This document shows positions 52,898 through 61,178 of a stretch of DNA of 64,000 bases, one piece after another (positions within the stretch are counted from its first letter, which is position 1; the number at the start of each line of letters is the position of its first letter). Under the pieces are notes generated by a model. It had not been told where the DNA came from and ran no database searches. It worked only from the letters and a program-made list of their open reading frames with translations. The stretch lies in the NCBI RefSeq assembly GCF_002006355.2, contig NZ_CP096980.1, positions 3,162,001 to 3,226,000 on the forward strand. The letters run 5' to 3'. Source of the stretch: Clostridium felsineum DSM 794 (GTDB lineage Bacteria > Bacillota > Clostridia > Clostridiales > Clostridiaceae). Made by a program: the position numbers and the translations under genes.

Positions 52898-54106
52898 CTA
52901 TTTTTCTTCTATAGTACTATTATCTTCACTTTTAATTTTTATCTTTTCTTTTTTTAGTATCATTGCAGAACAAACAGCTGTAAGTGGTATTGTAAATATA
53001 AGTCCAATACTACCAGCTAAGGTTTTTACAAGTTCAGAGGCTATTACATCTTGATTTATAATTCTGTATATTGGAAGATCATAAGAAGAAATCCATATCA
53101 TAACATACATAGCTCCGCCTGCATAAGCTAAAATAAGTGTATTTGCCATAGTTCCCATCATGTCTCTTCCTACATTCATTCCTGATTTTATAAGTTCTAT
53201 AACTGTAGCCTCTTTATGTGTTTCATGAAGTTCATTAATTGATGATGCTATAGACATACCTATATCCATTACAGCACCAAGCGCACCCATTAGTATTCCT
53301 GCAAACAATAAGCCGCTAAAGTTAAAACTTGTATTTTGAGAAATATAAATTATCATCTGTTCTTCTTCATCTGTTAATCCAGATAGCCTAAGTGTAAGTA
53401 TACTGAAGGTAGCAATCAATGCTGATAATATAAGACCTCCACTGGTACCTATTATAGCCGCAAGTGTTTTTTTATTTTTTCCACTTATTATTATAAGATT
53501 TATAGTACTTACAATTATACAAATTACAATTGATACTACGGTAGGATTAAAGCCGGCAATTATAAGAGGAATCATCACTTTCAATACTGCAAATGCTGTT
53601 ATAGCAAGTGCAATAACTGATTTAATTCCTTTTTTTCCTCCAACTACACAGAGTAATATTACAAATGCAATCATAAGTCCATAAACAAATTTATATCTTA
53701 CTACATCATATATGTATGCACTACTTATATTTCCTTTGCTATCCTCATCTATGTTAATTAATACCTCATCACCCTTTTTCGTAAGAGTTTCATGAGCGGT
53801 TTTTTCATTAACTAAATTTTCAAGCCTTATTATCTTACCTTTATAATCTCCATTTAATATTTTAACCAAAACATAGGATCTATTTAAAGAATTTTTATTC
53901 TTCTTTGATTTTTTGTTCTCTGGTACATTTATTACATTCTTTTTAGTTGTATTCTTTTTACTATTTGCAGCTAATTCCTGTATTACTCTACCGTGTATAA
54001 CTGTATCTGATTTATTGTTATCACTAAGGCAAAAATGCCATATTGAAATAAGTGCAATAAATATAGCTATAGCTACTGACCATATTATTATTTTTTTCTT
54101 GGTCAT
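52898..54106 (-). CDS. YibE/F-family membrane protein, second copy
   Basis: This 402-residue protein has one N-terminal segment, a lysine-rich soluble linker, a conserved soluble block (VKILNGDYKGKIIRLENLVNE) and about seven C-terminal membrane helices with GALGAVMDIGMSIASSINE and GRDMMGTMANTLILAYAGG. It is a clear paralogue of 2637-3743. It lies 31 bp upstream of the response regulator start and is likely cotranscribed with the two-component system, so it may be a sensor accessory or a target. Biochemical function is not established. Confidence 0.85.
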   Translation of the reverse strand: MTKKKIIIWSVAIAIFIALISIWHFCLSDNNKSDTVIHGRVIQELAANSKKNTTKKNVINVPENKKSKKNKNSLNRSYVLVKILNGDYKGKIIRLENLVNEKTAHETLTKKGDEVLINIDEDSKGNISSAYIYDVVRYKFVYGLMIAFVILLCVVGGKKGIKSVIALAITAFAVLKVMIPLIIAGFNPTVVSIVICIIVSTINLIIISGKNKKTLAAIIGTSGGLILSALIATFSILTLRLSGLTDEEEQMIIYISQNTSFNFSGLLFAGILMGALGAVMDIGMSIASSINELHETHKEATVIELIKSGMNVGRDMMGTMANTLILAYAGGAMYVMIWISSYDLPIYRIINQDVIASELVKTLAGSIGLIFTIPLTAVCSAMILKKEKIKIKSEDNSTIEEK

Positions 54107-54254
54107 AACTCCATCCCCTTTTTATAATAAACTTCTAAGCATTTTAAATATATCACAGCTTAACATAATAAAAAAAGTGATTTTTTAAATGTTAATCATA
54201 TGTTAAAATTATTACTATATAAAACATTGTGTAAAAAGAATAGAGGAATGTTAC

Positions 54255-54857
54255 ATGAGCAAATTAAATTTTAAAGGCAGTGTTATGCTGAACCCAACTC
54301 CTGTAGTATTAGTCACTTCAAAAAATACAGCAGGAAAACTCAATATTTTTACTGTTGGCTGGGTTAGCACTGTATGTACTAAGGATCCTATAATTGCTAT
54401 GGGAATAAGACCCGAAAGACTCTCATATGAGTATATTAAAGAAAGTAGTGAATGTGTTATAAATTTACCAACTACAAGCATGGTTAAAATTGTTGATTAC
54501 TGCGGTGTTGTCTCTGGAAAAAAAGAAAATAAAATAGAGCATTTTAATTTACCTTTAAGTGAAGGCGCAGCTATATCAACTCCATCTTTAGAAAATTGTC
54601 CTGTTGCCTTGGAATGTAAAGTCAAATCAATTACACCTCTCGGCACACATGACTTATTTTTACTTCAAGTATTAAACGTAAAAATAGATGAAGCCTTATT
54701 AGATGAAAACAACAAAATATGCTTCAATAAAGCAAACCTCATTTGTTATAACCATGGAGAGTATTATGGTCTAACAGAAAAAGCCTTAGGTTCTTTTGGA
54801 TTCTCAGTTAGAAAGAAAAAGAAAATGAAAAAAGCACACAAGAAGAAAAAGGACTAG
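54255..54857 (+). CDS. Flavin reductase-like (FMN-binding split-barrel) protein
   Basis: This 200-residue protein belongs to the flavin reductase / FMN-binding split-barrel group: SVMLNPTPVVLVTSKN, IFTVGWVSTVCTKDPIIAMGIRPERLSYEYIKES and a DYCGVVSGKKENK loop that binds the flavin phosphate. It probably uses NAD(P)H to reduce flavin or carries FMN in an electron-transfer role. The C-terminus is an unusual lysine-rich tail (RKKKKMKKAHKKKKD), suggesting contact with nucleic acid or membrane. GAGGAATG precedes the ATG. A terminator hairpin overlaps its last codons. Confidence 0.88.
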   Translation: MSKLNFKGSVMLNPTPVVLVTSKNTAGKLNIFTVGWVSTVCTKDPIIAMGIRPERLSYEYIKESSECVINLPTTSMVKIVDYCGVVSGKKENKIEHFNLPLSEGAAISTPSLENCPVALECKVKSITPLGTHDLFLLQVLNVKIDEALLDENNKICFNKANLICYNHGEYYGLTEKALGSFGFSVRKKKKMKKAHKKKKD

Positions 54858-54874
54858 AAAAAGTCCCTTTTCTT
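54843..54874. terminator. Bidirectional terminator overlapping the flavin reductase 3' end
   Basis: AAGAAAA plus GGACT (54843-54855) pair with AGTCC plus TTTTCTT (54862-54874) with one mismatch. It lies between convergent genes and within the lysine-rich tail codons. Confidence 0.65.
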
Positions 54875-55415
54875 AATCCATTTCTTCTATATACTCACTT
54901 GGAATACTATCCGCAAGCCAAATATTATCATTTCCTGTATAAAATTTCACTCCAGCCTTCCATGCACAGTATGAGTCTATTTTAAGGATAACTGGCACAT
55001 CATCATGTCGTTTTCCTACCTCCATGGCAGTTTCAAAATCTAATGAAAGATGTACATACTGTCTTTCCTTAGGAAGTAGTCCCTCTTTTTTTATTGAATT
55101 TACGAATCGTCTTGCTGTTCCATGATATAATAATCTTGGCGGCTCTTTTTCTTCTTTTTTTATTTTTTTTGACACAGAATGTCCATATAGAGCTCTTATC
55201 TTGTCACCTATTATTTCATATCTTTTTTTCTCTGAACTCTTAATCATTTCTTTTAAATCATTTTCCTTAACTTTTTTCCACTTGCTATGTTTTTTTAAAG
55301 CTTCTAAAAGATCTAATTTTTTTACAAATCCACTATCATCAAGTTCTAAACCATATTTAAATGGATTATGTCTTAATGCATATGCAACTTCTTTACTTAA
55401 CTCTTTATAGTCCAT
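54873..55415 (-). CDS. kptA: RNA 2'-phosphotransferase (KptA/Tpt1 family)
   Basis: This 180-residue enzyme transfers an internal RNA 2'-phosphate to NAD+. The N-terminal domain has SKEVAYALRHNP (Arg15, His16), and the ADP-ribosyl-transferase-like C-terminal domain has LYHGTARR, HLSLDFETAMEVGKRH and VKFYTGNDNIWLADSIP. These match the conserved Arg-His-Arg-Arg set of the family. Its bacterial role is uncertain, since bacteria lack the fungal tRNA splicing that creates the 2'-phosphate. GGGGGGA precedes the ATG. It stands alone. Confidence 0.93.
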   Translation of the reverse strand: MDYKELSKEVAYALRHNPFKYGLELDDSGFVKKLDLLEALKKHSKWKKVKENDLKEMIKSSEKKRYEIIGDKIRALYGHSVSKKIKKEEKEPPRLLYHGTARRFVNSIKKEGLLPKERQYVHLSLDFETAMEVGKRHDDVPVILKIDSYCAWKAGVKFYTGNDNIWLADSIPSEYIEEMD

Positions 55416-55642
55416 GCTCTATCCCCCCAAACCATAATTAAACCTATTCCATATAAAGTTTTGTACTAAAACAACATAAACATAAATATTTATATTGATA
55501 TATTTACCATTTATTATAACATAAGGTTTCCTAAGGTCAACTTATAATAAAATTTACTTTTCCATAACCTTAATTTAATAATAATTTCATAAAATAATAT
55601 AGATAGCTTACCTAAATTTATTTTTAAAAGGGAGATATTGAT

Positions 55643-56182
55643 ATGTTCTTATTCATAAGAAAATTAGATAATTTCATAATTTCTCGCTTAACCTTTAGAT
55701 CCAATAGACGTTTTCTAGATAAAATTATGATCTTTTCCTCATATTTGGGTAACGGAGGAGCAGTATGGCTACTTATATCAGCTTTTCTTATTGCATATGA
55801 ACCCTATAGAATTGCAGGCATAAGTGTTTTATTATCATTGATAGTTAGTTCAATTGTAGGTGAAGGCATAATCAAACATTATGTGAAAAGGATTCGTCCT
55901 TTTAAGGCTAATTCCAGCATAAATATTTTAATTACAAAACCTTTATCTTACTCTTTTCCATCAGGTCATACTTTTTCATCCTTCGCTGCTGCAAATATGC
56001 TTCACTTTTATTTTAATAATTTAGGAATTATTTTTTTTATATTAGCAACTATGATTGCAATTTCAAGGGTATACCTTTGCGTACACTATACAACGGATAT
56101 AATTGCTGGTTTCATCCTTGGAATTACCTTATCACAGATTCTTTTTACTTTAATAAATTATATTTTTATATACTGTACTTAA
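55643..56182 (+). CDS. PAP2-family phosphatase, second copy
   Basis: This 179-residue membrane protein has about five helices and all three PAP2 motifs: KHYVKRIRP (K-x6-RP), FPSGHTFS, and SRVYLCVHYTTDI. Unlike the copy at 3792-4316, it has the usual FPSGH form, so it may act on phosphatidylglycerophosphate or another lipid phosphate instead of undecaprenyl diphosphate. GGGAG precedes the ATG. Its stop lies one base from that of the convergent metalloprotease-like gene. Confidence 0.88.
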   Translation: MFLFIRKLDNFIISRLTFRSNRRFLDKIMIFSSYLGNGGAVWLLISAFLIAYEPYRIAGISVLLSLIVSSIVGEGIIKHYVKRIRPFKANSSINILITKPLSYSFPSGHTFSSFAAANMLHFYFNNLGIIFFILATMIAISRVYLCVHYTTDIIAGFILGITLSQILFTLINYIFIYCT

Positions 56183-56183
56183 A

Positions 56184-57005
56184 TTAATTAAATATTGCCC
56201 TTAAAATCAAACTAAAAAGCATTATAAAAAAGAGTATTATCATAGATATTTCAAAAAAGCCTAATATAAGTATTCCTATTCTAATTATATCAATAGCAAA
56301 TGAATAATTTGATAAATTAAAAGCATCAATAAAATTCAATATAGCAATAAAAATAAATATAACACAAAATCCCCTTAAAATACCTCTTATGTCACCTTTG
56401 TCCGGTGACATACTTAAAACTATATATGCTGCTAATGCTAAAAAAGCAAAAAAGTGTACATTATAAGCGTTAGTTACACTAAAAAACACTTTGAGAAGCT
56501 CTTCATCAGCATTTTTTATTCCATTTAAAGTGTCAAAATCCAAAGTTAAAGAATTCGCATTTTTTGATACTACTACACAAAAATCATTAAACACATTCGG
56601 AATACTAATTTTCATTACAATAAAAGTCACTATAATTCCAAACAAAAAAGGCGTTAAGCCTATAAAAAAATCCCCTAATCTTTGATAGAAATTTTCATTC
56701 TTCTTAAAACATTTTACATATCCAAGTGTATTGTTTTTATCAGGCTCTTTAATTAATTTAACATCTTCTATATTATGAGCATATACAACAGCCATAAAAA
56801 CATGCATAAGTTGATGAAAGGTGGAGCCCACTGCCCCCATTATCATTACAGCTTTACTTCCAATACTATTTTTAAGATTACTTACTATAATACTTCTAAA
56901 TCCTCCCATAACAAAACTAAAACTAACTATTACAACTATAAAATATACAGCTTCAATTAAGGTTCTAATAAGTACAGCTATTTCTGTTATTGAGTATCTT
57001 TCCAT
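56184..57005 (-). CDS. Membrane metalloprotease-like paralogue lacking the catalytic Glu (HQxxH)
   Basis: This 273-residue membrane protein with about six helices is a tandem paralogue of 57019-57819. Shared features are the N-terminal helix, FHQLMHVFMAVVYAHNIEDVKLI versus the neighbour's HELSH block, NPDK/EPDKN then TLGYV, and FYQRLGDFFIGLTPFLFG. The zinc motif reads HQLMH (His64, Gln65, His68): both histidines are kept but the general-base Glu is Gln, so proteolysis is unlikely. It may still bind zinc and act as a partner or decoy. GAGGTGTG precedes the ATG, 13 bp after the neighbour's stop. Confidence 0.7.
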   Translation of the reverse strand: MERYSITEIAVLIRTLIEAVYFIVVIVSFSFVMGGFRSIIVSNLKNSIGSKAVMIMGAVGSTFHQLMHVFMAVVYAHNIEDVKLIKEPDKNNTLGYVKCFKKNENFYQRLGDFFIGLTPFLFGIIVTFIVMKISIPNVFNDFCVVVSKNANSLTLDFDTLNGIKNADEELLKVFFSVTNAYNVHFFAFLALAAYIVLSMSPDKGDIRGILRGFCVIFIFIAILNFIDAFNLSNYSFAIDIIRIGILILGFFEISMIILFFIMLFSLILRAIFN

Positions 57006-57018
57006 TTTTACACACCTC

Positions 57019-57819
57019 TTATGACTTTAAAACTCTAAAAATCAAACTAATTAAAAATGTAATGCATGAAAATACTATTGCTACTGAAAGAAAACCTGTC
57101 ATTAAAACATTATACTTAATCATTAATGCTCCTGATATATACTTAGATAATCCAACTACATTTACAACAAGTATAAGCATAAATATTGATACAAGTCCTA
57201 CAAATGCTCCATTTACATCTGCTTTACTTAAAGATATATGTGAAGATATGCATATAGCTACAAGCAAAAATAAATAGAAATATGGATTTTTAAAATTAGA
57301 AAGAGCAAATATACTTTTTATAACTGCTATATTAGAAATTAAAACACCATGAACTGAATCACTGTTTAAAATATTTATACTCAAATTTTGTTTTAAGGTC
57401 ATCATAAAATTATCAAATGCAACTGGGGTAGTCAATTTAAGAAGCGCCATTATTACAGTTATACCCCCAAATATTGGTGCAACGCCTATGAAGAAATTTC
57501 CTATTCTTTGATATACATTTGATGGATTATAAGTATGATTAACATATCCTAAGGTTCCTGTTTTATCTGGATTTTGAAGTAACTTTATATCCACAATTCT
57601 ATGTCCAAATATAATAGCTATTAAGGCATGACTTAATTCATGAATTGGAGTTCCTATTAGTGCGGTTATCATAACAGCTTTCATTCCAAAACTTCTTTGT
57701 AAATTTGCTATGGTGTTATTTCTAAGAAAACCTAATATAAAACCAGCTACTATTATAATTCCTGTTAGATATATTGTTTCTATAAACGTTCTTATAATTA
57801 AATTTACTATTGGATTCAT
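57019..57819 (-). CDS. Membrane metalloprotease-like protein (HExxH)
   Basis: This 266-residue membrane protein has about six helices. HELSH (His60, Glu61, His64) lies in a hydrophobic segment, GTPIHELSHALIAIIFGHRI, as in M50-type intramembrane metalloproteases. The block after it, DIKLLQNPDKTGTLGYV, then YQRIGNFFIGVAPIFGG, is conserved in the tandem partner. No PDZ or CBS domain is present. It probably cleaves a membrane-linked substrate. GGAAGTG precedes the ATG, and it lies 11 bp after the VOC-protein gene. The substrate is unknown. Confidence 0.75.
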   Translation of the reverse strand: MNPIVNLIIRTFIETIYLTGIIIVAGFILGFLRNNTIANLQRSFGMKAVMITALIGTPIHELSHALIAIIFGHRIVDIKLLQNPDKTGTLGYVNHTYNPSNVYQRIGNFFIGVAPIFGGITVIMALLKLTTPVAFDNFMMTLKQNLSINILNSDSVHGVLISNIAVIKSIFALSNFKNPYFYLFLLVAICISSHISLSKADVNGAFVGLVSIFMLILVVNVVGLSKYISGALMIKYNVLMTGFLSVAIVFSCITFLISLIFRVLKS

Positions 57820-57830
57820 TTCTTCACTTC

Positions 57831-58220
57831 CTATTCGGTTATCTCTACTCTATTATTATCAACATCTAAAACTATACTTTCATAATATCCATCACCTGTC
57901 ATTCGAGGTTCTCCTAGTATTTTATAATCATCCTGTCTAAGCTTTTCAGTAATTTCATTTACCTTCTCTTTGCTTCCTACTGAAATAGCTATATGTGTTA
58001 AACCAATATATTGCTCTACAGTATTGTTTAAATTATCTGGTATTGATGCCATACTCATTATTTCAAGTCTTGCAGTCTCATCAAATTTAATAAAATAGGA
58101 TTCAAAATGTTTTTTCTCATTTATATACTTCTCTCCTGTAGTTCCATTAAAATACTTAATATAAAACTCTTTTAATTTTTCTATATCTCTAGTCCAAATT
58201 GCTACATGTTCAATTCTCAT
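57831..58220 (-). CDS. Glyoxalase/VOC-superfamily protein
   Basis: The 129 residues contain two beta-alpha-beta-beta-beta modules of the vicinal oxygen chelate fold: IEHVAIWTRDIEKLKEFY, RLEIMSM and LTHIAISVGSKEKV, ending VLDVDNNRVEIT. Metal ligands His3-type, Glu and the terminal Glu are placed as in lactoylglutathione-lyase-like proteins, but the substrate is unknown. The ATG at 58220 is chosen because AGGAGG lies six bases upstream; the ATG at 58226 abuts that site. It is the first gene of the unit with the two membrane proteins. Confidence 0.85.
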   Translation of the reverse strand: MRIEHVAIWTRDIEKLKEFYIKYFNGTTGEKYINEKKHFESYFIKFDETARLEIMSMASIPDNLNNTVEQYIGLTHIAISVGSKEKVNEITEKLRQDDYKILGEPRMTGDGYYESIVLDVDNNRVEITE

Positions 58221-58336
58221 ATCCATCCTCCTATATTTCTATTTACAAAATCTTAATTCTTTTAACTTAAATCACAGCATTAATTATACCATAACATAAG
58301 GTAGTTACAATTTACATTTTTTGAATATACGGTTAA

Positions 58337-58365
58337 TTGTAATTCACAAAATAACATGATATACT
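58337..58365 (+). promoter_or_regulatory. Promoter of the cobalamin-riboswitch operon
   Basis: TTGTAA (58337-58342), a 17-bp spacer and TATACT (58360-58365) lie about 20 bp before the aptamer. Confidence 0.6.
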
Positions 58366-58387
58366 AAGCATAAATATAAAAAATGTA

Positions 58388-58553
58388 ATACGATGCTTTA
58401 GGCACCTAATTTTTAGGTTTAATAGGGAAATCGGTGAAAATCCGATGCAACCCCCGTTACTGTATACAGGTACAAAACCAATATCCACTGGACTTATTCT
58501 GGGAAGGATGGTAGAGGCTAAACTGTGAGTCAGGAGACCTACCTAAAGTATTA
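58388..58553 (+). promoter_or_regulatory. Cobalamin riboswitch
   Basis: Conserved blocks are GGGAAATCGGTGAAAATCCG (58425-58444), GCAACCCCCGTTACTGT and GTGAGTCAGGAGACCTACC (58525-58543), the B12-box-like core. The aptamer precedes a corrinoid ABC transporter operon. Binding should reduce expression. Confidence 0.93.
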
Positions 58554-58629
58554 TGGAACTTCGGAGGGAAGTAAAATCCATAAACATAATTATTATAAAT
58601 ATATGTTTGTATATGTATATGAATTGGCT

Positions 58630-58651
58630 CTCCGCAATGGCGGAGTTTTTT
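58630..58651 (+). terminator. Expression-platform terminator of the cobalamin riboswitch
   Basis: CTCCGC (58630-58635) pairs with GCGGAG (58640-58645), loop AATG, then six T. CGGAG at 58562-58566 could pair with CTCCG (58630-58634) as the competing antiterminator. Confidence 0.75.
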
Positions 58652-58715
58652 ATTTTGCATATAAATTTAGCTCCTCTTTGAAGTCTTAATTAACTCATTT
58701 GAAGGGAGAACTCTC

Positions 58716-60134
58716 ATGTATAAAAAAAGAAATACTTTAATTTCAACGTTACTTCTTATAATGATGCTTATACTAGCCTCATGTTCTAATGCTCAAAACG
58801 AAAATAATTCCTCAGCTAATAATTCCAATGTAAACAAAACCAATATAGCTTTAATAAACTACAATGGAAAGACCTATATTTCCTTAAAAGATGCTTTCAA
58901 AACCACTGGTGGAAATGTATCAATAAAAGGAAATAACGTTACCGCCACTAAAGACACGGATGTTATAAAATTATCTACAAATAATACTACAGCATATTTA
59001 AATTCTTCAAAAATATCAATGAGTGATTTACCCAAGGTAAAAAATAAAGATGTATATGTTTCAATGGACTTTTTAACAGATATACTTGATGCAAAAATAA
59101 CCTATTCTGACGGTAAAGTAAGCCTCTTAGAAGAAGTACCTTTAAAATATACAAAAGCCTTTAAAATACAATACCTAAAAGGTGGATTTAAAAAAATTAC
59201 TGACGGCAACAATAAAGTTATAATACTCGCACCAAAAGGAAAAGCTGTTCCTAATATATACAAAAATAATACAATAATAAACTATCCTACTTCTAATATA
59301 CTTGTATCTTCTTCTACTGAAGCCGCATTACTTCGTCCACTTGATGAAATAAAAAGTATAAAAGCTGTGAATTTAAAAGAAGCTGAATGGGAAATAAATG
59401 ATATAAAATCAGCACTTAAGGATAATAAAATAACCTATGTTGGAGATACCACTTCTCCTGATTACGAAAAAATTTCTTCTTTAAAACCAGATTTAGCTAT
59501 TCTTTATGGTGGAAACTACGGTCTTAATAATATGATGAAAAAATTTGATGAACTTAAAATACCTTATGCCGCTGATAATGAATACTTAGAAGAAGATCCT
59601 CTTGGAAGATTAGAATGGATTAAATTTTTAGCTGCCTTTTATGATAAAGAAGATATAGCTGAAAAGTATTTTAATTCTGAAGTATCAAAGGTTAAGGCTA
59701 TTGAAAATAAAATATCCTCACAAAAAAAGACGAAAGTTGCTTTTGGAATGGTTGATAACGGTAAAGTTTATGTTCCCGCTAAAGATTCATATGCTGCTAA
59801 AATGATTGCTTTAGCTGGTGGAGATTATGTTTTTAAGGATTTAAATACAAAAAGTGGGTACATAACTCTTGAAAATTTCTACGCAAAAGCAAAGGATGCT
59901 GATGTACTTATTTATTCCTCTTCAAAAGAATACACTCCATCCATTAAATCTGTATTAAATGAAGCTCCAGTACTAAAAGACACAAAACCTGTTAAGGATA
60001 AAAAGGTATGGTGCCTTGGACGGGATTATTATCAGGCTACAGACAAAACCTCTGAACTCATAGAAGACTTGTCATCAATATTTCATCCCGAAAGCTTTAA
60101 GGGTTACAAACAAAAACACTATTCACACTATTAA
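58716..60134 (+). CDS. Corrinoid ABC transporter substrate-binding lipoprotein with copper-amine-oxidase-like N-domain
   Basis: This 472-residue lipoprotein has a signal peptide with lipobox LILASC (Cys23). About residues 45-140 form a copper-amine-oxidase-N-like stalk (NYNGKTYISLKDAFKTTGG, KNKDVYVSMDFLTDIL) and 150-470 the BtuF/FepB-type binding domain (VSSSTEAALLRPL, KPDLAILYGGNYGL, GKVYVPAKDSYAAKMIALAGG). The cobalamin riboswitch upstream points to vitamin B12 or another corrinoid. The N-terminal domain is an unusual addition and may anchor the protein in the wall. GGGAGAA precedes the ATG. It is the first gene of the operon. Confidence 0.88.
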   Translation: MYKKRNTLISTLLLIMMLILASCSNAQNENNSSANNSNVNKTNIALINYNGKTYISLKDAFKTTGGNVSIKGNNVTATKDTDVIKLSTNNTTAYLNSSKISMSDLPKVKNKDVYVSMDFLTDILDAKITYSDGKVSLLEEVPLKYTKAFKIQYLKGGFKKITDGNNKVIILAPKGKAVPNIYKNNTIINYPTSNILVSSSTEAALLRPLDEIKSIKAVNLKEAEWEINDIKSALKDNKITYVGDTTSPDYEKISSLKPDLAILYGGNYGLNNMMKKFDELKIPYAADNEYLEEDPLGRLEWIKFLAAFYDKEDIAEKYFNSEVSKVKAIENKISSQKKTKVAFGMVDNGKVYVPAKDSYAAKMIALAGGDYVFKDLNTKSGYITLENFYAKAKDADVLIYSSSKEYTPSIKSVLNEAPVLKDTKPVKDKKVWCLGRDYYQATDKTSELIEDLSSIFHPESFKGYKQKHYSHY

Positions 60135-60149
60135 TTTTAGGAGGCTCTT

Positions 60150-61178
60150 ATGGATCTTAAGCCTAAAAGAAATACAAAAAATTTAGTTATTTTACTTCTA
60201 TTATTTATAATTTTCTTTTTAACTTTTATATTTTCTATCAGCATGGGTTCACTTAAAATATCCTTTAATGAGGTTATTAAAATTCTCTTTAGAACTAGCT
60301 CTTTTAAAAGTGGCAACTATCAAATCGTATGGAATATCCGCTTTCCAAGAGCTGTTGGAGCACTTATAGGCGGTTCTGCCCTCTCCGTATCTGGACTATT
60401 ACTTCAGGTATTATTTAAAAATCCAATAGTAGAACCCTATGTACTTGGAATTTCCTCTGGTGCAACCTTATTCGTAGCCTTAGTAATGCTTTCTGGTATA
60501 AGCTTTGGTTTTAATGCTGCTTCACCTTTTTTAGTATTTAGCGCTGCTCTAATTGGTTCAATTTTAATAATGCTTATAGTAATTTTGTTTGCAAATAAGG
60601 TTAAAAATGTAGTAACCTTACTTGTTATAGGTATTATGGTTGGTTACATATGTAGTGCTGTAACAAATGTACTATCAGCTTTTGCAGATAAACAGCAGCT
60701 TCAATTTTTTACAATGTGGACACTAGGCAGTTTTTCTGGTTTTACTCTAAAAAACATATACCTACTATTTTTTATTGGAGTACCAACACTTTTAGCTTCT
60801 TTTCTTATTATAAAGCCTTTAAACGCTTTTCTTTTAGGTGAGGCGTATGCTAAAAGTTTAGGAATAAAAATACAGTCATTTAGAACCATTGTCATTATTA
60901 TTTCAAGTATTCTTTCAGCTATAGTAACAGCTTTTGCAGGACCTATTGCTTTTATAGGTCTTGCTGTGCCACATATAACCAGACTTATTTTCAAAAGCTC
61001 AAATAATATGTTTTTAATTCCTGGAACAATTCTTATGGGAGGAATAATAACCTCCTTATGTGATGTTATATCGCGAACGGTGCTTGCACCAACAGAACTC
61101 CCAATTAGTGCTGTAACTTCTTTTATAGGTGCTCCTATTGTAATATTTTTAATACTAAGGAGGAGAACCCTATCATGA
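60150..61178 (+). CDS. BtuC/FecCD-type ABC transporter permease
   Basis: This 342-residue permease of the FecCD family has about ten helices. Motifs are WNIRFPRAVGALIGGSALSVSG near residue 65, LLQVLFKNPIVEPYVLGISSGA, AFAGPIAFIGLAVPHITRLIF with the cytoplasmic loop that docks the ATPase, and PTELPISAVTSFIGAPIVIFLI at the end. It forms the translocation channel for a corrinoid in this operon. AGGAGG precedes the ATG, and its stop overlaps the ATPase start (ATGA). Confidence 0.93.
   Translation: MDLKPKRNTKNLVILLLLFIIFFLTFIFSISMGSLKISFNEVIKILFRTSSFKSGNYQIVWNIRFPRAVGALIGGSALSVSGLLLQVLFKNPIVEPYVLGISSGATLFVALVMLSGISFGFNAASPFLVFSAALIGSILIMLIVILFANKVKNVVTLLVIGIMVGYICSAVTNVLSAFADKQQLQFFTMWTLGSFSGFTLKNIYLLFFIGVPTLLASFLIIKPLNAFLLGEAYAKSLGIKIQSFRTIVIIISSILSAIVTAFAGPIAFIGLAVPHITRLIFKSSNNMFLIPGTILMGGIITSLCDVISRTVLAPTELPISAVTSFIGAPIVIFLILRRRTLS

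Noticed and set aside
58457..58660. 67-codon reverse frame in the cobalamin leader
   Set aside because: It is antisense to the conserved riboswitch aptamer and terminator.
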